Part shown: piece by piece, positions 1 through 5,431 of the stretch
Position numbering within the stretch: position 1 is the stretch's first letter
How the letters are laid out: each line of letters begins with the position of its first letter
Assembly: GCA_003696875.1 (NCBI GenBank)
Contig: RFHL01001374.1
Coordinates: forward strand, 1-8,051
DNA length: 8,051 nt
Source of the DNA: Bacteroidota bacterium
GTDB taxonomy: Bacteria > Bacteroidota > Bacteroidia > J057
Reading direction: 5' to 3'
Translations under genes and position numbers: made by a program
Notes under the pieces: generated by a model
What the model was told of the DNA's origin: nothing
The model's input: the letters and a program-made list of their open reading frames with translations, nothing else
The model's database searches: none

Positions 1-3
1 CCC

Positions 4-1497
4 TCAACCTAGCCGAAAGGCAAAAGGCAAATTAATCCATACCTGAGCCGCCTTGCCGGCCACCTCAGTAGGGGCTTCAAAGCGCAGATTGGGCAGTTGC
101 TCCGAGACCGCCTCGGCAAACTCGTGATGGCTGGCCTGCACCACTTCGTGCCTCAGGTAGGTGCCATCGGCATCAATCAGGATCCGGACCAGGACCTTTC
201 CCTCCTCACCAGCCTGCTTCAGGCCTTCGGGGTAGGCAATAGCCTGATACACCTCTGGCAGATTCAGCGGTTTGGGCGTCGCCTCACCTGCCTCGGCTCC
301 ATCAGGACGGAGCTTGAACTTGAAAGGCAGGTTCACCCAGGTGGAAACGGCCTTGTCCCCTTGCCGGGGGGGAGAAAAACGCAGCTCAGCGAGGTGAGGC
401 GCCACCGCCTCGGCAAAGGCCGGGGCCGAAGCTTCGGCCACCTCATGCCGCACATATCGCCCACTGGCGTCGACCAGGATCTTCACCAGTACAAAGCCAT
501 CCTGGCCGGCCTGAGCCAGGGCTTCGGGATAACCGATGGCCTGATAGACTTCGGCCAGATTCAGGGGTTTGGGAGGCATATCAAAAGGAGCATCTACCGC
601 CTGGGCCGCCAGTTCGGCGGGGCCCTGAGGTTGGCAACTCATAGCAATGGCCAGCATGGCCAGCAAACTCAGCGCCAAGGTGGCGCGCAGCAGCATCGGG
701 AAAAAGGGGGATTTTCGCGTCATCATAAACCATCTTTGTTTAATCGGTGGATGGGAAAAAGCATGCAGCAAGCCGGTTTTGGTGCCAAAAACCTGAGCAA
801 GCAGCAGATGCCGGTAGGACGGAAGCGAGCCGTGCCGCAATGCCGCCCGATCGGCGAGGTATTCGTGCACCCAGCGGAGCTCCCGCTGCAGCAGGTAAAT
901 CACCGGGTGAAACCAGAAGAGCAGCCCCATCAGCCGGGCCAGGATGAGGTCGAGGCTGTGTCGCTGTCGGATATGACAGAGCTCATGGGCCCGCATCTGG
1001 GCCGCCTCGGTGGGCGACAGATCGGCGGTTTCGTCCCAAAACAGAACATGTAAGAAGGAGGCTGTGGCCATATGCCCCCCGGTAAGTACCTCCACATAGC
1101 CCGGTCGCGGGATGCGCCGGAGGGAGCGGCTCAGCAAGCGGGCCAAGCCCCGCAGTTCCCAACCCAATCGCCCGATAGCCAGCAACAGCCCCGACACATA
1201 GACCCAGGCATACCAGGGGAGGCTGGTGCCTGAGGAATCGGCGACTCCCTCGGCCGTGAGGGTAACCACCGGCGTGCTGAAGACGGCTTGCACCTCCGCC
1301 ACCGGACCCGGTGGCAAGGGGCTCGACACCTCCACCCAGGGCATAGCCAAGCTCAACCCCAGCGTACCCAACAGAAAAAACCGGTTAAAGGAAAACCAGC
1401 TGCTACGCCTTAGCAACAGCCAATACACCAGATAGCCCAGCAAAAGCCAAAGGGAGGCTTCGGCCAGAAAGCTAAGAAGTGCGGGAGAGGCAAACAT
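4..1497 (-). CDS. BlaR1/MecR1-like M56 membrane metallopeptidase with two C-terminal TonB_C-like domains
   Basis: Complete 497-residue gene with ATG start and TGA stop. Seen: hydrophobic segments near residues 7-29, 41-56, 94-110, 183-202 and 264-286; a zinc-protease motif HELCH at 171-175; and HEYLAD at 211-216, whose Glu212 is the likely third zinc ligand. This is the M56 peptidase layout of BlaR1/MecR1. After the last membrane segment come Cys288 and two copies (about 309-396 and 408-497) of a TonB C-terminal-like domain, each with the typical YPE...G.VLV.I..D..G core. In the family, the peptidase senses an envelope signal and inactivates the partner BlaI repressor. Here the penicillin-binding sensor of BlaR1 is absent, so the signal is unlikely to be a beta-lactam; the TonB-like domains may sense or contact an envelope partner (inference). 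The gene lies 29 bp downstream of the BlaI-like gene, presumably in one operon. No clear ribosome-binding site precedes the ATG. Confidence 0.9.
   Translation of the reverse strand: MFASPALLSFLAEASLWLLLGYLVYWLLLRRSSWFSFNRFFLLGTLGLSLAMPWVEVSSPLPPGPVAEVQAVFSTPVVTLTAEGVADSSGTSLPWYAWVYVSGLLLAIGRLGWELRGLARLLSRSLRRIPRPGYVEVLTGGHMATASFLHVLFWDETADLSPTEAAQMRAHELCHIRQRHSLDLILARLMGLLFWFHPVIYLLQRELRWVHEYLADRAALRHGSLPSYRHLLLAQVFGTKTGLLHAFSHPPIKQRWFMMTRKSPFFPMLLRATLALSLLAMLAIAMSCQPQGPAELAAQAVDAPFDMPPKPLNLAEVYQAIGYPEALAQAGQDGFVLVKILVDASGRYVRHEVAEASAPAFAEAVAPHLAELRFSPPRQGDKAVSTWVNLPFKFKLRPDGAEAGEATPKPLNLPEVYQAIAYPEGLKQAGEEGKVLVRILIDADGTYLRHEVVQASHHEFAEAVSEQLPNLRFEAPTEVAGKAAQVWINLPFAFRLG
7..573 (-). repeat. 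Tandem duplication encoding two TonB_C-like domains
   Basis: The last third of the M56 peptidase gene is an in-frame tandem duplication with a period of 99 codons. Copy 1 is at 310-573 and copy 2 at 7-276. A hand alignment gives 54 identical residues in about 89 (roughly 60%), starting with the shared PKPLNL.EVYQAI and ending with W(V/I)NLPF.F.L. The copies are joined by a short Ala/Glu/Gly-rich linker (about residues 398-407). The divergence shows that the duplication is old rather than a recent slippage event. Confidence 0.85.
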
Positions 1498-1526
1498 GGA
1501 GTGGAAGTTAAATGGTCAAATGCGGG

Positions 1527-1892
1527 TCACGCATCCTGCTCGTCACGGGCCTGTTTCAGGACTTCGTCCAGATCTTGCAGATCGATTTCGCCTTCCTGGG
1601 AAAAAAAGCTGAGCAGACGCTTGGCCGAGCCGTCAAAGTACTTGCCCAGAAACTGCCGGAAATAGGCCTTGGCGTAGGCTTCCTTGCTGACCACGGGATA
1701 GTACTGAAACGCCCGGCCATAGGCCTCGTGCGCTACAAATCCCTTGCTCTCCAGGATGCGCAGCACCGTCAAAACGGTGCTCTGCGCCGGCTTGGGCTCG
1801 GGGATCGCCGCCATCAGCTCCTTGAGAAAGGCCCGGTCCAGATCCCAGAGGACCTGCATGAGTTCTTCTTCTGCCTTGGTGAGTTTTTGCAT
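1527..1892 (-). CDS. BlaI/MecI/CopY-family transcriptional repressor
   Basis: Complete 121-residue protein, ATG to TGA, the normal length for the family. Residues 5-65 read as the winged-helix DNA-binding domain: LTKAEEELMQVLW opens helix 1, and PKPAQSTVLTVLRILESKGF is the recognition helix region followed by the wing. Residues 70-118 form the helical dimerisation part. Family knowledge: the dimer represses its own operon and is inactivated when the membrane peptidase encoded next to it responds to a signal. The start is well supported, because it leaves the usual short N-terminus and a Bacteroidota-type promoter lies just upstream. There is no beta-lactamase in the window, so a specific blaI or mecI name is not justified. 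The divergently transcribed envelope-protein gene could be a second target (inference). Confidence 0.93.
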   Translation of the reverse strand: MQKLTKAEEELMQVLWDLDRAFLKELMAAIPEPKPAQSTVLTVLRILESKGFVAHEAYGRAFQYYPVVSKEAYAKAYFRQFLGKYFDGSAKRLLSFFSQEGEIDLQDLDEVLKQARDEQDA

Positions 1893-2074
1893 GAGAGAAT
1901 CGCCTTTGACACAAAGATATATTTAAAAAAATAAATCAAAAAACTATAAAATTAAATTTCATTCAAACAATCATTCTCCCCCAAACCTTGCGAGCAGCTG
2001 CCCGTTAAGACAATTGCAAAACTTACAAATATAATAGCATTACCACCATTCCTCGGTTTCTCATCCCCTCCCTG
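1893..2074. promoter_or_regulatory. AT-rich divergent control region between the repressor and the envelope-protein gene
   Basis: This 182-bp stretch is the largest gap between genes and is clearly AT-richer than its surroundings, especially 1910-1980. It must hold the promoters of both divergent genes. Dyads visible here are AAATT-A-AATTT at 1949-1959 and an imperfect 14-bp palindrome at 1991-2004 built on GCAGCTGC (one mismatched pair). Either could be the repressor operator, but neither resembles the TACA..TGTA type known from blaI/copY operators. A TATAAT sits at 2030-2035 without a well-spaced upstream element. The right end (from about 2039) may actually be coding; see the next gene. 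Confidence 0.5.
1912..1940 (-). promoter_or_regulatory. Candidate Bacteroidota-type promoter of the repressor-peptidase operon
   Basis: Read on the minus strand, TTTG (1940-1937) is followed after 17 nt by TATCTTTG (1919-1912). These match the Bacteroidota -33 (TTTG/TTG) and -7 (TAnnTTTG) elements. The -7 box ends about 20 nt before the repressor ATG, implying a very short leader. Motif match only; no start-site data. Confidence 0.45.
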
Positions 2075-2680
2075 TTGCTCAGCGTCATCCTGGCGCTACC
2101 CACTTTCCTCCTGGCCCAATCGCCCCGCACCCTCTTTGGCCAGGGGGCCGGTGAGGGCCTCTCATTGGGCTTCTATGTGAGTCCAGCCTACCAGCTCACC
2201 TCCGCGACGGGACAGGCCGTCCACAATGTCCAGGGCAGCGCCGGCCTGCTGATCAACCGTCGCTTCAGCATCGGCGGTGCCTTCTACGCTTCGGCCAATG
2301 AATTTACCCCTGTCGGTGAGGCCGATCCCAACCTCTACCTTGACCTGCGCTACGGTGGCCTGCGAGCCGAGTACATCTGGAATCCCGACGGGCTGGTTCA
2401 CCTGAGCTATCCCGTAACGGCGGGTCTGGGCGAGGCCCAAATGGACTTACGGAGAGGCGAGCGCGAGTTTAACGAGGCCTACTTTTTCTTTATCGAGCCG
2501 GGGGTTCAGGCCGAACTCAACCTCACTTCTTACCTGCGGCTCGTGGCCGGCGGTACCTATCGGTACGTCACCGGCATGTCCTATACCTACGCCAATCCTG
2601 CCCAGGCCACCCACACCATTAGCAGTACGGACATCAGCGGCTGGGGCATCCACATCGGCCTCCGGATCGGCAAGCTCTGA
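2075..2680 (+). CDS. Exported, probable outer-membrane beta-barrel protein of unknown function
   Basis: The ORF is 201 residues from a TTG start to a TGA stop. Residues about 1-14 form a hydrophobic export signal ending LLAQS. The mature part alternates short polar and hydrophobic/aromatic stretches (GLSLGFYVSPAY, FSIGGAFYAS, LRLVAGGTYRYV, GIHIGLRIG), as expected for an 8-stranded-type outer-membrane barrel. The start is uncertain. No ATG or GTG exists in this frame after the stop at 2006-2008. Upstream codons from 2039 would add ITTIPRFLIPSL, giving a much better signal peptide with a basic n-region. Translation may therefore start at ATT 2039 (or ATT 2048) rather than TTG 2075. The gene is divergent from the repressor operon, which may control it (inference). 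I do not recognise a named family. Confidence 0.75.
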   Translation: MLSVILALPTFLLAQSPRTLFGQGAGEGLSLGFYVSPAYQLTSATGQAVHNVQGSAGLLINRRFSIGGAFYASANEFTPVGEADPNLYLDLRYGGLRAEYIWNPDGLVHLSYPVTAGLGEAQMDLRRGEREFNEAYFFFIEPGVQAELNLTSYLRLVAGGTYRYVTGMSYTYANPAQATHTISSTDISGWGIHIGLRIGKL

Positions 2681-2690
2681 GTCTGGGCCT

Positions 2691-3734
2691 CTACGCCTTT
2701 ATATCGATGACAAAACGGTACTTGACGTCGCCTTTTTCCAGCCGGGAAAAGGCGACATTGATGTCGGCGGGGGTGATCAGTTCAATGTCCGCCGTGATCT
2801 GATGTCGGGCACAGAAGTCGATCACCTCCTGCGTCTCGGCGATGCCGCCGATGTTGGACCCGGCAAAGCGCTTCCGGCCATTGACTACGTTAAACGGCCC
2901 GATTTCCAGGGGCTGATTGGGCAAGCCCACAAGGACCAGACTTCCATCTACCCGTAGAGCATTCAGGTACAGGTTTACGTCATGCTTGGCCGAGACCGTA
3001 TCCAGCATCATATCAAAGCCCCGCTGCGCCTTCATCTGCTCCGGGTCGGTCGACAAGACCGCCGCATCGGCGCCCAGTCGGCGGGCATCCGCCATTTTGG
3101 CGGGCGTGGTGGTAAACACGACCACCTGTGCCCCCATCGCCTTGGCGATCTTGATCGCCATGTGGCCCAGTCCCCCCATGCCAATGATACCGATCTTTTT
3201 GCCCGGCCCGGCCCCCCAGTGTTTCAGGGGCGAATAGACCGTGATCCCCGCACACAAGAGCGGGGCGGAGGCGGCAAGGTCTGCCGTTTCGGGCATGCGC
3301 AACACATAATCGGCATCGGCCACGATGCGCTCGGAAAAGCCGCCATAGGTCCGGGTACCGAGATGCTTGTCATAGGCATTGAAGACAACCGTCCAGCCCG
3401 CCTCGCAAAACTGCTCGTCACCCGCCGCGCAATGGGTGCATTCCCGGCAGCTATCCACGATACAGCCGATCGCGGCCAGATCGCCCACCTGAAACTTGGT
3501 CTGCGCCGCCCCTACCCGGCTGATGCGCCCCACGATCTCATGTCCCGGTACCACCGGATAGCGGGTGCCACCCCAGTCGTTCTTGACCGCATGCAGGTCC
3601 GAGTGACAAATGCCACAATAGAGGATGTCGAGCTCGACATCGTTGGGGAGCAGCGCCCGTCGCGGAATCTCCAGCAGACGGAGGGGATGTTCGGGCGAAT
3701 CGGTGCCGTAGGCTTGGGTCAGAGTGGTTTGCAT
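2691..3734 (-). CDS. yahK: Zinc-dependent NAD(P)H alcohol dehydrogenase, YahK/cinnamyl-alcohol type (MDR superfamily)
   Basis: Complete 347-residue protein, ATG to TAG, close to the length of E. coli YahK (about 349). Family role: reversible reduction of aldehydes to alcohols in the cytoplasm, usually NADPH-preferring with broad aldehyde range. Seen: catalytic-zinc motif YCGICHSDLH with Cys40; PGHE with His65 and Glu66; third ligand Cys161 in LLCAGITVYSPL; four structural-zinc cysteines at 96, 99, 102 and 110; Rossmann motif GMGGLGH at 185-191; and the C-terminal block GDVKYRFVID. All key residues are present, so the enzyme should be active. The sequence after the Rossmann beta-2 strand (FTTTPAK) resembles NADP-binding relatives (inference). 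It follows yifB on the same strand after 40 bp with no evident terminator or promoter between, so co-transcription is possible. The natural substrate cannot be told from sequence. Confidence 0.93.
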   Translation of the reverse strand: MQTTLTQAYGTDSPEHPLRLLEIPRRALLPNDVELDILYCGICHSDLHAVKNDWGGTRYPVVPGHEIVGRISRVGAAQTKFQVGDLAAIGCIVDSCRECTHCAAGDEQFCEAGWTVVFNAYDKHLGTRTYGGFSERIVADADYVLRMPETADLAASAPLLCAGITVYSPLKHWGAGPGKKIGIIGMGGLGHMAIKIAKAMGAQVVVFTTTPAKMADARRLGADAAVLSTDPEQMKAQRGFDMMLDTVSAKHDVNLYLNALRVDGSLVLVGLPNQPLEIGPFNVVNGRKRFAGSNIGGIAETQEVIDFCARHQITADIELITPADINVAFSRLEKGDVKYRFVIDIKA

Positions 3735-3774
3735 GGGAAAAAGGTTGAAGAAAAAGGAGAAGGATGGTCAGGGT

Positions 3775-5316
3775 CTAGCCCGCCCAGTTCTCCCGGTCCA
3801 GGCTCCGGTATTGAATCGCCTCGGCGATGTGCTCGGGAAGGATCTTTTCCTTGCCCGCCAGATCGGCGATGGTGCGGGCAACCTTCAGGATACGGTTGAA
3901 AGCCCGGGCGCTCAGGTCGAGTTTTTTCATGGCAATCTTGAGCAACATCTCGCCCTGACGGTCGATCTCACAGACGTCACGCACCATGCGGTTGGGCATC
4001 ATGGCATTGGCGTAGAGGCCGGGCTGCCCCTTGAAGCGCGCGAGCTGTCGCTCGCGGGCCGCCATCACCCGCTCGCGGATAGCGAGGCTGGACTCGCCAT
4101 CTTCCCGGGAGGCCAGTTCCTCAAAGGGCACCGGGGTTACCTCCACGTGCAAGTCAATCCGGTCCATGAGTGGGCCGCTTATCCGGCTCAGGTAACGCTG
4201 CACCTGCGCCGGTCCGCATACACACTCCTTATCGGGATGGTTGTAGTAGCCGCAAGGGCAGGGATTCATGCTCGCAATAAGCATAAAGTTGGCCGGGTAC
4301 TCGACGGTCAGGCGCGCCCGGGAGACGGTGATGCGCCGCTCCTCCAGCGGCTGCCGCAGCACCTCCAGGACCGCCCGCTTAAACTCGGGCAATTCGTCGA
4401 GGAACAAAATCCCGTTATGGGCCAGACTGATCTCACCCGGCTGCGGGTTGCCGCCGCCGCCTACCAGGGCCACATCGCTGGAGGTGTGGTGGGGCGAGCG
4501 AAAGGGCCGGTGCGCCACCAGCGAGGCCTGCTCATCCAGCAAGCCACAGACAGAGTGTATTTTGGTTGTTTCCAGGGCCTCGTGCAGAGTGAGCGGCGGC
4601 AAGATGGTCGGCATCCGCTTGGCAAGCATGGTCTTTCCCGCTCCGGGCGGGCCGATCAGGATGGCATTATGACCGCCAGCGGCGGCCACTTCCAGGGCCC
4701 GCTTCACATTCTCCTGCCCCTTTACCTCCGCAAAGTCAAAGGGCAGGTCGGCCTGGGCGTGAAAGAAAATCTCGCGGGTATCCCGCACCAGGGGCTTGAT
4801 CTCCCGCCGGCCGTCCAGAAAGTCTACCGCATCGCGCAGATGCGCGATGGGGATTACCTCCAGCTCGCTCACGATGGCCGCCTCCGAGGCATTGGCCTTG
4901 GGGAGGAGCATCCCCTTGAAGCCCCGCTTGCGGGCTTCGATGGCGATGGGGAGCGCCCCCTTGATAGGACGCAGAGTCCCGTCGAGTGACAGCTCGCCCA
5001 TGATGAGGTAATGCTCGATCTTGTCGGCGCTGATGTCACCGGCTGCAGCCAGCAGGCCCATGGCAATGGTCAGGTCGTAGGCCGAGCCGGCTTTCTGAAT
5101 GTCGGCCGGAGCCATGTTGATGGTAATCTTGGTTCGGGGGACCTCTAGATCATTGTTCCGAAAGGCGGTGAAGACCCGCTCACGGCCCTCGCGCACGGCA
5201 TTGTCGGGCAAGCCGACCATGATGTAGCCAAATTGGCCTTTGCCTACGTTGACTTCGACAGTGATGATGGTGGCATGGATCCCTTCGACCGCACTACCAA
5301 AAGTTTTTACCAGCAT
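3775..5316 (-). CDS. yifB: YifB/ComM-family Mg-chelatase-like AAA+ ATPase
   Basis: 513 residues from the ATG at 5314-5316, close to E. coli YifB (about 506). The N-terminal ChlI/Lon-protease-like domain covers about 1-170 (LVKTFGSAVEGIHA, VGLPDNAVREGRERV, GELSLDG at 107-113). The AAA+ core has Walker A GPPGAGKT at 222-229, Walker B ILFLDELPEF at 303-312 and the SGPLMDRIDLHVEV block at 380-393 with a likely arginine finger at Arg386. A cysteine cluster (Cys353, 355, 365, 367) is typical of the family and may bind metal. The C-terminal helical domain ends IAEAIQYRSLDRE. ComM homologues are hexameric helicases that promote branch migration during integration of DNA in natural transformation; that role is known from gammaproteobacteria and only inferred here. 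The reading frame stays open for 87 more codons upstream, but conservation begins at MLVKTFGSAV, so the shorter start is chosen. A candidate promoter lies about 75 bp upstream. Confidence 0.95.
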   Translation of the reverse strand: MLVKTFGSAVEGIHATIITVEVNVGKGQFGYIMVGLPDNAVREGRERVFTAFRNNDLEVPRTKITINMAPADIQKAGSAYDLTIAMGLLAAAGDISADKIEHYLIMGELSLDGTLRPIKGALPIAIEARKRGFKGMLLPKANASEAAIVSELEVIPIAHLRDAVDFLDGRREIKPLVRDTREIFFHAQADLPFDFAEVKGQENVKRALEVAAAGGHNAILIGPPGAGKTMLAKRMPTILPPLTLHEALETTKIHSVCGLLDEQASLVAHRPFRSPHHTSSDVALVGGGGNPQPGEISLAHNGILFLDELPEFKRAVLEVLRQPLEERRITVSRARLTVEYPANFMLIASMNPCPCGYYNHPDKECVCGPAQVQRYLSRISGPLMDRIDLHVEVTPVPFEELASREDGESSLAIRERVMAARERQLARFKGQPGLYANAMMPNRMVRDVCEIDRQGEMLLKIAMKKLDLSARAFNRILKVARTIADLAGKEKILPEHIAEAIQYRSLDRENWAG

Positions 5317-5391
5317 GCTCAGGGGATGGTTGGGCAAAAAAAGACGGTGAGCCAGGGAAAGCGACGCCTTCGGCCCTGATGGGGCGAGACT

Positions 5392-5423
5392 TAAAATTAG
5401 CCAGTCCGGTGCAGGGTGCCAAA
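5392..5423 (-). promoter_or_regulatory. Candidate Bacteroidota-type promoter for yifB
   Basis: On the minus strand, TTTG (5423-5420) is followed after 20 nt by TAATTTTA (5399-5392), seven of the eight positions of the TAnnTTTG -7 consensus counting the free bases. It lies in the 115-bp gap between the PEP-synthase-like gene and yifB, and would give a leader of roughly 70 nt. If real, yifB (and perhaps the dehydrogenase) is transcribed independently of the upstream pair. Motif match only. Confidence 0.4.
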
Positions 5424-5430
5424 TACCGGA
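5405..5430. repeat. Inverted repeat just after the PEP-synthase-like gene
   Basis: TCCGGT (5405-5410) and ACCGGA (5425-5430) are perfect 6-bp inverted arms around a 14-nt loop, starting immediately after the stop codon of the upstream gene. On the minus-strand transcript a short U-rich stretch (AATTTTAA) follows about 6 nt later, so it could be a weak terminator. It also overlaps the candidate yifB promoter and could be an operator. The stem is short for an efficient terminator. Confidence 0.3.
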
Positions 5431-5431
5431 T

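Noticed and set aside
97..1053. 318-codon open frame on the plus strand opposite the M56 peptidase gene
   Set aside because: Its apparent internal repeats simply mirror the duplicated TonB_C-coding DNA on the other strand; no domain is visible in its own translation.
4..1892. A beta-lactam resistance locus
   Set aside because: The repressor and M56 peptidase resemble BlaI/BlaR1, but there is no penicillin-binding sensor domain and no beta-lactamase or PBP2a gene in the window.
1910..1960. A classical BlaI/CopY operator (TACA..TGTA dyad)
   Set aside because: No such dyad is present; only other short AT-rich palindromes were found, too weak to call as the operator.
2014..2035. A sigma70-type -35/-10 promoter using TTGCAA and TATAAT
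   Set aside because: The two boxes are only 10 bp apart, too close for a functional promoter, and the enteric-type consensus is not the norm in the lineage suggested.
2982..3899. 305-codon plus-strand open frame opposite the alcohol dehydrogenase
   Set aside because: It is a shadow of the well-supported dehydrogenase and runs into the start of the antisense yifB region; its composition is low-complexity Arg/Gly/His/Pro-rich.
3724..4989. 421-codon open frame on the plus strand opposite yifB
   Set aside because: It is antisense to the full length of a clearly conserved AAA+ gene; its translation has no recognisable motif, and long antisense frames are expected in GC-rich coding DNA.
5353..5378. 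CAGGG...CCCTG stem with inner GCC-TTC-GGC as a riboswitch or terminator upstream of yifB
   Set aside because: The pairing is short and broken, with no T-tract after it and no match to a riboswitch class I know.
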